Positions 26,458-34,402 of a DNA stretch of 64,000 nt are shown here, piece after piece. The notes below the pieces were generated by a model. The model searched no databases. It was not told where the DNA came from and was given only the letters and a program-made list of their open reading frames with translations. The position numbers and the translations under genes are program-made. Within the stretch, counting starts at the first letter, position 1; the number at the start of each line of letters is the position of its first letter. Source of the stretch: Ruegeria sp. ANG-R (GTDB lineage: Bacteria; Pseudomonadota; Alphaproteobacteria; Rhodobacterales; Rhodobacteraceae); the NCBI RefSeq assembly GCF_000813985.1, contig NZ_JWLJ01000001.1, positions 670,453-734,452 of the forward strand. Direction: 5' to 3'.

Positions 26458-27299
26458 TACCTATTCTTGGTGCAATCGCTGTCTGGTTATTGGGCTGGTG
26501 GTTGAACAGCCGTCTGGCCAGCGGACCCTACTCCGACTCACGGATGGTGCGGTTTCTTGCGCCCATGATCTTCGGTCTGACCGTCATTGGCATCTGGGAG
26601 CTGGTCGTGCACGGCCTTGAGGTGCCATTGGTCATCCTGCCGGCACCATCTGTCATCTGGGATCGCTTCTGGGATAGCCTGCCGACGCTTTGGGCGGACT
26701 TTGTACAAACGATCATCAAGGGTGCTTTGAGTGGATATCTCATCGGATGTGGCTCGGCCTTCCTGATGGCGATTGCTGTGGATCGTTGGGATTTCCTGCG
26801 CCTCGGGCTGCTGCCTGTCGGAAACTTCGTCGCAGCGCTGCCGATCGTGGGCACAGCGCCAATTCTGGTGATGTGGTTCGGCTTCGACTGGCACTCCAAA
26901 GCGGCCGTTGTCGTTGTGATGGTGTTCTTCCCCATGCTGGTGAATACCGTGGCCGGTCTACGCGAAGCCACTGCGATGCAGCGGGACCTAATGGAGACTT
27001 ACGCGGCCACATATTGGCAAAGTTTTCTGAAACTGCGTTTGCCAGCGGCGATGCCATTCATTTTCAACGGGTTAAAGATTTCTACCACCCTGGCCCTGAT
27101 CGGCGCTATCGTGGCCGAGTTCTTTGGCTCACCCACCCTGGGTATGGGCTTTCGGATTTCAACCAGCGTCGGTCAGTTGTCGCTGGATATGGTCTGGGCT
27201 GAAATCGTGGTGGCCGCGCTGGCGGGGACGGCCTTTTATGGCCTTGTAGCGATGATCGAAAAGGCGGTGACCTTCTGGCATCCGTCGCAGCGAGGATAG
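26454..27299 (+). CDS. ABC transporter permease, second subunit
   Basis: A 281-residue permease of the same family: two N-terminal segments (IPILGAIAVWLLGWWL; LAPMIFGLTVIGIWELVV), then the core with SGYLIGCGSAFLMAIAVD and the EAA loop TYAATYWQSFLKLRLPAAMPF. Two non-identical permeases imply a heterodimeric channel, as in some NMT1-type systems. It starts at the overlapping ATGA of the preceding gene. Confidence 0.9.
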   Translation: MIPILGAIAVWLLGWWLNSRLASGPYSDSRMVRFLAPMIFGLTVIGIWELVVHGLEVPLVILPAPSVIWDRFWDSLPTLWADFVQTIIKGALSGYLIGCGSAFLMAIAVDRWDFLRLGLLPVGNFVAALPIVGTAPILVMWFGFDWHSKAAVVVVMVFFPMLVNTVAGLREATAMQRDLMETYAATYWQSFLKLRLPAAMPFIFNGLKISTTLALIGAIVAEFFGSPTLGMGFRISTSVGQLSLDMVWAEIVVAALAGTAFYGLVAMIEKAVTFWHPSQRG

Positions 27300-27353
27300 A
27301 AGGAATAATTCAACAGACCCCAAAAACGGGGCAAACATAAGCAACTAGGAGAT

Positions 27354-28349
27354 ATGATGATGAAGAAGCTACTCAGCGGGGCGGTTGCCGCCTTTAGCCT
27401 GGCAGCCGGCGCGGCACTTGCTGCGGACGAGGTGACGCTGCAATTGAAGTGGGTCACTCAGGCGCAGTTTGCGGGCTACTATGTGGCGAAAGACAAGGGA
27501 TTCTATGAGGAAGAGGGGCTGGACGTCACCATCCTGCCCGGAGGCCCCGACATTGCGCCGACGCAGGTGATCGCGGGTGGCGGTGCAGATGTCACCGTCG
27601 AATGGATGCCGGCAGCTCTGGCTGCGCGTGAAAAAGGACTGCCTTTGGTGAACATCGCGCAGCCCTTCAAAAGCTCGGGCATGATGCTGACCTGCTGGAA
27701 GGATGCGGGGATCGCTTCACCCGAGGATTTGAAGAACCGCACGCTGGGTGTCTGGTTTTTCGGCAACGAGTTTCCATTCATGAGCTGGATGAGCCAGTTG
27801 GGCATCAGCACCGATGGTAAAAGCGAGAGCGGTGTCGAGGTTCTCAAACAGGGCTTTAACGTCGATCCTTTGCTGCAACGTCAGGCAGATTGCATCAGCA
27901 CCATGACCTACAATGAGTATTGGCAGGTGATCGACTCGGGCGTCGCGCCCGAGGAACTCGTGACCTTCAAATACGAGGATCAGGGCGTCGCCACGCTTGA
28001 GGATGGTCTGTATGTGCTTGAGGAAAACCTGAGCGATGCGGCTTTCGCCGACAAGATGGAGCGGTTCGTCCGTGCCTCGATGAAAGGCTGGAAATACGCT
28101 GAGGAGCACCCGGATGAAGCAGCCGAGATCGTGCTGGAGAACGATGCGACCGGCGCCCAGACCGAAGAACATCAGAAGCGCATGATGGGTGAGATTGCCA
28201 AGTTGACCGCAGGGTCGAACGGTGCTCTGGACCCGGCAGATTTCGAGCGTACGGTTGGAACCCTGCTGGCGGGCGGATCTGATCCGGTTATCACCAAGCA
28301 GCCAGAGGGCGCCTGGACACACCAGATCACGGACGCTGCACTGAACTAA
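27354..28349 (+). CDS. NMT1/THI5-like ABC substrate-binding protein
   Basis: A 331-residue periplasmic protein: signal peptide MKKLLSGAVAAFSLAAGAALA, then EVTLQLKWVTQAQFAGYYVA and DKGFYEEEGLDVTI, the hallmark opening of NMT1/THI5/ThiY proteins that bind pyrimidine or pyrimidine-like ligands. GNEFPFMSWM and QADCISTMTYNEYWQV are further family-like stretches. Three in-frame ATGs occur at 27354, 27357 and 27360; AGGAGA (27347-27352) best suits the last two. A strong terminator follows, closing the island. Confidence 0.88.
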   Translation: MMMKKLLSGAVAAFSLAAGAALAADEVTLQLKWVTQAQFAGYYVAKDKGFYEEEGLDVTILPGGPDIAPTQVIAGGGADVTVEWMPAALAAREKGLPLVNIAQPFKSSGMMLTCWKDAGIASPEDLKNRTLGVWFFGNEFPFMSWMSQLGISTDGKSESGVEVLKQGFNVDPLLQRQADCISTMTYNEYWQVIDSGVAPEELVTFKYEDQGVATLEDGLYVLEENLSDAAFADKMERFVRASMKGWKYAEEHPDEAAEIVLENDATGAQTEEHQKRMMGEIAKLTAGSNGALDPADFERTVGTLLAGGSDPVITKQPEGAWTHQITDAALN

Positions 28350-28373
28350 ACACAACCTATAACGAACCAATCG

Positions 28374-28400
28374 AACGCGGCCCCCAACGGGGCCGCGTTT
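28374..28400 (+). terminator. intrinsic terminator of the pyrimidine/ABC operon
   Basis: AACGCGGCCCC / GGGGCCGCGTT, an 11-bp perfect stem with loop CAAC, followed by TTCTTGTTTT. It lies 24 bp after the binding-protein stop. Confidence 0.92.
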
Positions 28401-28470
28401 CTTGTTTTGAATGCCGGTTTTGTGTCTGTACTTGCGGGCTGAAAGGTTTAATGATCTTATGTAATTATAT

Positions 28471-28489
28471 GCATTTCATTAGGAAATGC
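28471..28489. promoter_or_regulatory. inverted repeat in front of tupB
   Basis: GCATTTC-ATTAG-GAAATGC: perfect 7-base arms around a 5-base centre, in an A/T-rich region (28450-28505) 18 bp before the GTG start of tupB. The ATG at 28486, the start of the longer reading frame, falls inside the right arm, favouring the GTG. It could be an operator for a metal-responsive regulator or a hairpin in the leader. I do not see a second copy in the window. Confidence 0.45.
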
Positions 28490-28506
28490 TGATATGGTGG
28501 TATATA

Positions 28507-29220
28507 GTGCAGGGATTTGCAGCAGAATTCAATCAAGCGCTCTCACTTATCCTCAATGGGGATGCAGAGCTGTGGGCGATTGTGCTTTTGTCTCTGCGGG
28601 TCTCGATCTTTGCTGTTCTGATTTCGGCGGTCATCGGAATGCCTATCGGAGCGGCGTTAGCCGTTGCGCGATTTCCCGGGCGCCGCGTGATGATTATCCT
28701 GGTGAATGCTCTGATGGGGTTTCCGCCGGTTGTGGTCGGTTTGCTGGTTTATCTGATGCTGTCCCGATCGGGCCCTTTGGGGGTGTTGGAACTGCTCTAT
28801 ACCCCGACCGCCATGATCATTGCTCAGGTGGTGCTGGTGACGCCGATCATGGCAGCACTCACCCGGCAGGTGGTCGAAATGCTGGCCGAGGAGTATTCCG
28901 AACAGCTCCGCTCGCTTGGCGTATCCCGTCTGGCCTCGGTTCCGGTGCTGCTGTGGGACGCGCGCTTGGCGCTGGTCACCGCTTTGCTGGCCGGGTTTGG
29001 CCGGGCGATCGCCGAGGTTGGCGCGGTGATTATTGTGGGCGGCAATATCAATCACGTCACCCGGGTGATGACCACCACGATTGCCCTTGAAACGTCGAAA
29101 GGAAATCTGGCGTTGGCGTTGGCCTTGGGGGTCATCCTTATCGGCCTCGCCGTGGTGGTAAATGCGATGGTCAGTACGCTGACCCTGCGCGCCGAGCGGG
29201 AAGGGCTGCGCCATGCGTGA
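28507..29220 (+). CDS. tupB: tungstate ABC transporter permease
   Basis: A 237-residue permease with the TupB pattern: QALSLILNGDAELWAIVLLS at the N-terminus, NALMGFPPVVVGLLVYLMLS, and the ATPase-contact stretch EQLRSLGVSRLASVPVLLWD, then GFGRAIAEVGAVIIVGGNI. The start is uncertain: an ATG at 28486 adds seven residues, but its spacing from AGGA is one base, whereas the GTG at 28507 has GGTGG six bases upstream. It overlaps tupC by 8 bp. Confidence 0.88.
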   Translation: MQGFAAEFNQALSLILNGDAELWAIVLLSLRVSIFAVLISAVIGMPIGAALAVARFPGRRVMIILVNALMGFPPVVVGLLVYLMLSRSGPLGVLELLYTPTAMIIAQVVLVTPIMAALTRQVVEMLAEEYSEQLRSLGVSRLASVPVLLWDARLALVTALLAGFGRAIAEVGAVIIVGGNINHVTRVMTTTIALETSKGNLALALALGVILIGLAVVVNAMVSTLTLRAEREGLRHA

Positions 29221-29947
29221 TGTCGTGACCGGGACGCCGGGTGTATTGGAGGTAAGCGGGTTGTCCATTGCCCGCGATGGCAAGGTGCTGCTGGATGTCC
29301 CGCATCTGTGTCTCGATGGCCCCGGCCCAACACTGATTCTTGGTCCCAACGGGGCGGGCAAAAGCCTGTTGCTGCGCTGCCTGCACGGTTTGATTCAGCC
29401 GGACCGGGGACGAGTCTGCCAGAACGGGGTTGTTTTGAATGCGGGTCACAAAGCGCGGCAGGCGATGGTGTTTCAAAGCCCTGTATTGTTGCGCCGCTCG
29501 GTTGCGGCCAATCTGGACTTTGTGTTGAAGCGGCAATCCATGCCACGCGCGCTGCGCAAGAGACGTATCGAGGCCCTGCTGGCCGAAGGTGGGCTGGATG
29601 GTAAGGCACGTCAACCCGCGCGCTCGCTCTCCGGCGGCGAGGCGCAGCGGCTGGCGATTTTACGGGCGCTGGCGTTGGACCCCGAGACGTTGTTTCTGGA
29701 CGAGCCCACCAGCGCATTAGACCCCAGCGCCACGCAGATGATCGAGCGGATGGTGCTGCGCGCCTCGACCCGTGGTGTGCGCATCGTGATGGTGACGCAT
29801 GACATCGGGCAGGCGCGACGTCTGGCATCGGACATCGTGATGATGCAGGCGGGATATGTGGTTGAACACGGGGCGGCGCGGCGCGTTCTGGAAACCCCGG
29901 AAAGCGACGACTCGCGCCGGTATCTGGCTGGCGGATTGGTAACCTGA
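29213..29947 (+). CDS. tupC: tungstate ABC transporter ATP-binding protein
   Basis: A 244-residue ATPase: Walker A LGPNGAGKSLLLR, signature SLSGGEAQRLAILRAL, Walker B LFLDEPTSALDP, switch VTHDIGQARRLA. Short length without a C-terminal regulatory TOBE domain fits TupC rather than ModC. It is coupled to tupB (8-bp overlap) and tupA (1-bp overlap). Confidence 0.9.
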   Translation: MRDVVTGTPGVLEVSGLSIARDGKVLLDVPHLCLDGPGPTLILGPNGAGKSLLLRCLHGLIQPDRGRVCQNGVVLNAGHKARQAMVFQSPVLLRRSVAANLDFVLKRQSMPRALRKRRIEALLAEGGLDGKARQPARSLSGGEAQRLAILRALALDPETLFLDEPTSALDPSATQMIERMVLRASTRGVRIVMVTHDIGQARRLASDIVMMQAGYVVEHGAARRVLETPESDDSRRYLAGGLVT

Positions 29948-30783
29948 TGAATAGATGGAGAAAACGAGTGATTCCAGATTTCATTCGTGTATCGGTAGTG
30001 GCGCTTGGCCTGACGACGGGCATTGGTTGGGCAGACGAGCCCTTCATCATCGTGCAATCCACGACATCGACGCAGAACTCGGGCTTGCTGGATTACATCC
30101 TGCCGGGATTTGAGGCGGAAACCGGTATCGACGTTCGTGTCGTTGCTGTTGGAACCGGGCAGGCGATCCGGAATGCGGTCAACGGCGATGGCGATGTTCT
30201 GCTGGTTCACGCCAAACCCGCCGAAGAACAGTTCGTGGCTGATGGCTGGGGCGTGGAACGGTTCGACGTCATGTACAACGACTTTGTGCTTGTCGGCCCA
30301 AAGTCTGACCCGGCAAATGTGAAAGGCGGCTCGGATATTGTCGAGGCGCTGGCAACCGTGGCTGGTGGAGAAGCCCCTTTCGTTTCGCGCGGGGACGACA
30401 GCGGGACGCATAAGGCCGAGATGCGCCATTGGGGTGCGGCAGGCATCGACCCGACAGGAGCGTCGGGAACCTGGTATCGCGAAGCCGGTGCGGGCATGGG
30501 GGCAACGTTGAACGTGGCCAGCGGAATGGGAGCCTATGTTCTGACGGACCGTGCGACATGGCTGTCCTTCGGCAATCGGGGCGATCTTGAGGTTTTGGTC
30601 GAGGGCGACCCGCGGTTGTTCAACCAATATGGCGTGACCCTCGTGAACCCGGAAAAGCACCCCGGAGTGCGCGCAACTGCAGGTCAAAGGTTCATTGACT
30701 GGCTGATCGGACCGGATGGTCAAGCTGCGATCGATTCATATATGCTGGATGGTCAGCAGTTGTTTTTCTCAAACGCGAAGTAG
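29947..30783 (+). CDS. tupA: tungstate-binding periplasmic protein
   Basis: A 278-residue binding protein with a signal peptide ending near GIGWA-DEP. The TupA ligand motif STTSTQNSGLLDYILPGF follows at about residues 40-57; in TupA the TTTS-type segment binds the oxyanion. SRGDDSGTHKAE and NQYGVTLVNPEKHPGV are also conserved. Tungstate is preferred in this family, matching the formate dehydrogenase island next door; molybdate cannot be excluded from sequence alone. The order B-C-A is unusual, since A-B-C is more common. Confidence 0.9.
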   Translation: MNRWRKRVIPDFIRVSVVALGLTTGIGWADEPFIIVQSTTSTQNSGLLDYILPGFEAETGIDVRVVAVGTGQAIRNAVNGDGDVLLVHAKPAEEQFVADGWGVERFDVMYNDFVLVGPKSDPANVKGGSDIVEALATVAGGEAPFVSRGDDSGTHKAEMRHWGAAGIDPTGASGTWYREAGAGMGATLNVASGMGAYVLTDRATWLSFGNRGDLEVLVEGDPRLFNQYGVTLVNPEKHPGVRATAGQRFIDWLIGPDGQAAIDSYMLDGQQLFFSNAK

Positions 30784-30784
30784 A

Positions 30785-30821
30785 TTTCGCCTTCGGCGAG
30801 AGTATTGCGGAAAAGATGAAG
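30785..30821 (+). repeat. gene-end repeat element, copy 3
   Basis: CGCC-TTC-GGCG hairpin (30788-30798), then AGAGTATTGCGG and AAAAGATGAAG. It starts just after the tupA stop, in its orientation, and abuts the end of the converging regulator gene. Confidence 0.6.
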
Positions 30822-30823
30822 AG

Positions 30824-31696
30824 CTAGCCGCTTGCGCCGTTGTAATGGATATGGCCCAGGGCCGACAGGTCGTAGCCGCCAAGCTGGGCGGCGCGTTCGG
30901 TGAACCGGTCGGAATGCAGAAAGTCCGTCAGGTTTTGCATCGGAGCATCGAAAAAGGCGCGGCGCCATATTGCGAGATCCAGGCGTTCGGAATGGGTGGG
31001 CACGAATCTCAGGTCGTAGAACCCGGCCAGAGCACCCAACCCGAACCCGGCTTCGGCCTTGCCGTCGCGCAGGGCGATCGCCAGTTCTTCTTCGGTGCGG
31101 GCGCAGATTGGCAGGGCATTCAGATCATCACGGCTGAGCCCGTGTTTGTCGAGCTCTGCGTCGAACAGGTGCTGACTTGCGGCGCTGTTCTGACGCAAAA
31201 TGACGCGACGGTCCCTCAGGTCCTGAAATCCGGAAATGCCGGAGGTGCCAGGCGCAAGCAGCAGGCCGCGCTGGCGGTGGGCGATCTGGTACAGGATGAC
31301 CGGTGCGTTACCCACGGCGTCCTGCAGTGATTGGGTGTTGAAGCCACCCGGTTCGTGTATGTGCATCGCTGCCGCCTGCGCGGTGCGATCCGAAAGCCGG
31401 TTCAGGCCATCGAATGATCCGTCATAGTAGGTGGCCAGTCCCGATCCGCTTTCCCGCAGCGCCCAGTCCAACAAGGGATCGTGGCTACCGGCAACAATGG
31501 GGGGCAGGGGCGGCTCGGCCACTTGCGGGCCTGAGCGCGAGGCATTGAGCCATGCGATGATCTCGGCCTTGGGAAACAGTAGCTTGCCCATGGCGCGCAC
31601 GCAGGGGATTTCGCCGGACGAGGCCAGATCGTAGGCTTTCCGCTCGCCGATGCGCAGCAGATCCGCCAGTTCTCGGGTGGTCAGGTATTGCGGCAT
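30824..31696 (-). CDS. DNA-binding regulator with periplasmic-binding-protein-like sensor domain
   Basis: A 290-residue protein. Residues 1-55 form an excisionase/MerR-like winged helix (YLTTRELADLLRIGERKAYD; GKLLFPKAEIIAWL). Residues from about 65 to the end are a PBP_like_2-type domain (HDPLLDWALRESGSGLATYY; LLLAPGTSGISGFQDL; DGKAEAGFGLGALA), the type sometimes fused to molybdopterin or metal-oxyanion regulators. It converges on tupA and is the last gene of the formate dehydrogenase transcript. A molybdate/tungstate- or cofactor-responsive regulator of tup and/or fdh is inferred. Confidence 0.8.
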   Translation of the reverse strand: MPQYLTTRELADLLRIGERKAYDLASSGEIPCVRAMGKLLFPKAEIIAWLNASRSGPQVAEPPLPPIVAGSHDPLLDWALRESGSGLATYYDGSFDGLNRLSDRTAQAAAMHIHEPGGFNTQSLQDAVGNAPVILYQIAHRQRGLLLAPGTSGISGFQDLRDRRVILRQNSAASQHLFDAELDKHGLSRDDLNALPICARTEEELAIALRDGKAEAGFGLGALAGFYDLRFVPTHSERLDLAIWRRAFFDAPMQNLTDFLHSDRFTERAAQLGGYDLSALGHIHYNGASG

Positions 31697-31822
31697 TCAG
31701 TCGAGACGTACCGAGGAGCCGGAACCCGCATCAGCGGCGCTGAAACCGATCTGGTCCAGCACGGTTGGCGCGGTCGCGGTTATGACAACCATCACAACGA
31801 CGGCGGACAGGAAGGCTTTCAT
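31697..31822 (-). CDS. 41-residue membrane-anchored or secreted peptide
   Basis: ATG at 31822 with an excellent ribosome-binding site GGAGGAG four bases upstream; the stop abuts the start of the regulator gene. The peptide begins MKAFLSAVVVMVVITATAPT, a single hydrophobic segment, then VLDQIGFSAADAGSGSSVRL. It is either a small membrane protein or a short exported peptide. No known family is recognised. Its position between the WD40-cytochrome and the regulator suggests it belongs to the formate dehydrogenase operon. Confidence 0.7.
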   Translation of the reverse strand: MKAFLSAVVVMVVITATAPTVLDQIGFSAADAGSGSSVRLD

Positions 31823-31835
31823 GGTCTCCTCCGGC

Positions 31836-33098
31836 TCAGTTTTCAGGTGCCGTCGCGCGTCGCAGGAAGGCGATCAGATCAATACGGTCTTGCGATCCGG
31901 TGATCCGCTGCATCGGCATCTTTGATCCCGGAATGTAGTGGTCCGGGCCCTCGTCGAAAAGAGCGTTTATCGTGTCTTCATCCCAAATGATATCAGAGTT
32001 TTGCAGTGTGTCTGAGTAGAGATACTCGGGTAAAGTACCTGCTGAGCGCCCAAACACGCCATACAGGGTCGGCCCCGCACGCCGTCGGCCATCCGGTGTC
32101 AGGCTGTGGCAGATTGAGCATTTGCGGGCGAACTGGCGTTCCCCGTTTCCCATTTCGTCCGGGTTTTTTAGAAAGCTGGGTTCGGTTGCCGCCATTTGTT
32201 CGCGATCTTCCGGGGCAGAGATCGGCCAGCTGTACATCGCTTCATCGATGCCGCCAGCGTGGATGTTCTGTCCATCGGTCGAAAAGGCCAGCGCCCAAAC
32301 GGGCCCGCGCAGCGTGGCCCTGAAATCCTGTGCGATGCGCCAGTTCAGGGTGTCGATGACCATGATGTAACCCTCACCATCGCCGACTGCGAGAAGACTT
32401 CGATCAGGGCTGAGGGCAAGCGCCAGGATCGGGCGGCGATCGAGTGTAAAGTCGTGTTCCTGACCGGTCTTCAGGTCGAGGATGCGGGTCACGCCATCGA
32501 CGGCACCGTAGGCGATCCAGTTGTCTGCAGAATTCAGGACCAACTCGTTTATGCCAAACCCATGTTCGACAAGACGATCCACCTCGTGACCGCTTGCGAC
32601 GTCCCAGACACGGATCGAACCATCGACGCCGGCCGACCAAAGCTGTGATCCGTCAGCTGTGAACACCACCGCGTTTACCCCGCTTCCCGTTGGCCCGAGC
32701 AGCTTGGGTTCTGATCCATCAACTGGCCAAAGACCGATCGTTCCGTCCCAGCTTGCCGTTGCAACATGGGTTTTTGATGCGGCCAGACCGACAATTTTTC
32801 CTTTGTGTTGGCCAACGACGTCTCCACCGGGCCAGCGGCGTAGAGTGAAGTCATCCCCGGCGGAGTAGATTGCGGTACCGTTGAACGCGACAGTGTTGAC
32901 GGCAGCTTCGTGCCCTTCCAGCCATTCCGGGTTCTGTCCGGTCCAGATACCAACCGAGTTGTCGAAACTAGCAGTAGCGATACGACCATCCGGTGCGGTT
33001 GCGATGCCCATGATCGGCCCGCCGTGGCCCTTGAGTGTGAAGAACTCAGCTGACGCGGACACAGGGGCCAAGGCCAGTGCTAAAAATAGCCAGCGCAT
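31836..33098 (-). CDS. periplasmic WD40-repeat cytochrome c
   Basis: A 420-residue protein with signal peptide MRWLFLALALAPVSASA, then about seven WD40-type blades (for example FTLKGHGGPIMGIATAPDG; ATASWDGTIGLWPVDGS; SAGVDGSIRVWDVASGHEV) to residue about 300, and a C-terminal class I cytochrome c domain: CSICH at 327-331 (heme attachment) with a likely axial Met in SKMPMQ near 394-396. It starts directly after the fdhC stop. A role as an electron acceptor or docking partner for the periplasmic formate dehydrogenase is inferred. Confidence 0.85.
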   Translation of the reverse strand: MRWLFLALALAPVSASAEFFTLKGHGGPIMGIATAPDGRIATASFDNSVGIWTGQNPEWLEGHEAAVNTVAFNGTAIYSAGDDFTLRRWPGGDVVGQHKGKIVGLAASKTHVATASWDGTIGLWPVDGSEPKLLGPTGSGVNAVVFTADGSQLWSAGVDGSIRVWDVASGHEVDRLVEHGFGINELVLNSADNWIAYGAVDGVTRILDLKTGQEHDFTLDRRPILALALSPDRSLLAVGDGEGYIMVIDTLNWRIAQDFRATLRGPVWALAFSTDGQNIHAGGIDEAMYSWPISAPEDREQMAATEPSFLKNPDEMGNGERQFARKCSICHSLTPDGRRRAGPTLYGVFGRSAGTLPEYLYSDTLQNSDIIWDEDTINALFDEGPDHYIPGSKMPMQRITGSQDRIDLIAFLRRATAPEN

Positions 33099-34280
33099 CT
33101 ATTCCGCAGGCGAGGCCACACCTTTGCTCGCCTCTTTTTCCTGCACCTCGTCCAGCCACAGCGAGTGGTGCTCGCGCGCCCACTGTTCCTCAACCTCGCC
33201 AGTGCCCATGGCGTCAAACGCGCCCTCCATTCCGACGGAACCCAGATAGATATGAGCAATGATGATGGCGATGAACACATAAGCCACCATGACGTGCCAG
33301 ACTTGCGCGTATTGCATCTCTTCCTGCGGAGACATCTGTAAAGGCAGGTTCAGCCCAAGCATCTGAGGAATACCGGTTGAATTCGCAATCGAGAAGGTTT
33401 TGGCAAACAAAGGCATCTCGAACGGGAACAGCAGGGACAGGCCCGATAGGCTGATAGAAACGCCCAAAAGAATGCACGCCCAGAAGATGATCTTTTGCCC
33501 AGCGTTGAACTTCTTGGCAGGCGGGTGACTGCCTTTGGTGAACAGCCCCCCTCCGGCGGCCAGCCATTTCAGGTCGGTCCGGTTGGGGATGTTATGCGCG
33601 ATCCAGTTCAAGGTCACGATGATCAGCCCCAGCATAAAGGCCCATGCGAGGTTATTATGCAGCCACTTGCACCCCTGAGCGATGGCGGCAAAACCCTCTT
33701 TCCCGAAAATCGGGATCAGGAAATCCCGACCATAGAGCGTCAGCAGACCGGTGAGGCCAAGGATCAGGAATGATCCGGCAAAAAGCCAGTGGCCGAATCG
33801 TTCGAAACCGGAAAACCGCGTCACGGTGCGGCCTGTTTTCTCTCCGTCGATGCGGATTTTGCCACGCAGCAGGAAGAACAAAAGAATGATCGCCACCATT
33901 CCAACCAGAATATAGGTGCCGTATTCGCGAAGCGGGCCGGTGCGAAAGTTCAGCCACCACATCCCACCATCCTGGATCAAGACGCTGGCGGCCGGTCCTC
34001 GGGATGAAACTGTGACATCGGCTGATCCGTATCGCAAAGCGCGATATACGTCGCTGTCTGACGCGACTCCGCGTGTTCCTAGCTGACCCAGCAGCCCCTC
34101 TGCATTTCCTTGCCCGGTATTCTCGGACCGATAAGAATTGTCGACCTGTTCTCCGCGCTGGCGTGCAAGAATGTCTTCAAGTGTCGAGGCGCCTCCAGTG
34201 GTCGAGCGATCAGGAGCTTCCTGTGCCAGAGCGGGCACCGTGAAGACAAAAATGCAGAAGATAAGTCGCAGAAATGCCAT
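33099..34280 (-). CDS. fdhC: formate dehydrogenase cytochrome b556 (gamma) subunit
   Basis: A 393-residue membrane subunit passing electrons from FdhB to quinone via b hemes. A signal-like segment (MAFLRLIFCIFVFTVPALA) is followed by a periplasmic stretch, then four to five membrane segments: YILVGMVAIILLFFLLRG, FGHWLFAGSFLILGLTGLL, WLHNNLAWAFMLGLIIVT, and YVFIAIIIAHIYLGSVGM; His residues in these segments are the expected heme ligands. The frame opens at 34322; ATG 34280 with AGAGG upstream gives the signal peptide start. Confidence 0.92.
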   Translation of the reverse strand: MAFLRLIFCIFVFTVPALAQEAPDRSTTGGASTLEDILARQRGEQVDNSYRSENTGQGNAEGLLGQLGTRGVASDSDVYRALRYGSADVTVSSRGPAASVLIQDGGMWWLNFRTGPLREYGTYILVGMVAIILLFFLLRGKIRIDGEKTGRTVTRFSGFERFGHWLFAGSFLILGLTGLLTLYGRDFLIPIFGKEGFAAIAQGCKWLHNNLAWAFMLGLIIVTLNWIAHNIPNRTDLKWLAAGGGLFTKGSHPPAKKFNAGQKIIFWACILLGVSISLSGLSLLFPFEMPLFAKTFSIANSTGIPQMLGLNLPLQMSPQEEMQYAQVWHVMVAYVFIAIIIAHIYLGSVGMEGAFDAMGTGEVEEQWAREHHSLWLDEVQEKEASKGVASPAE

Positions 34281-34332
34281 GTCAGCCTCTGTCGCGGTGT
34301 TGCAATCGGACCTCCGCCACAAAACGCGGCAG

Positions 34333-34353
34333 AGATTTTTCGTCGAAAAATCT
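34333..34353. repeat. palindrome shared with the preA gene end
   Basis: AGATTTTTCG, central T, CGAAAAATCT: identical to the first palindrome at 19939-19959. It lies in the 122-bp gap between fdhB and fdhC, inside what otherwise looks like a single operon. Confidence 0.75.
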
Positions 34354-34402
34354 TATGGTGCCCCGGCGCGACCTGCGCGCGCCGGTACATCCGTTGGCGG
34401 AG

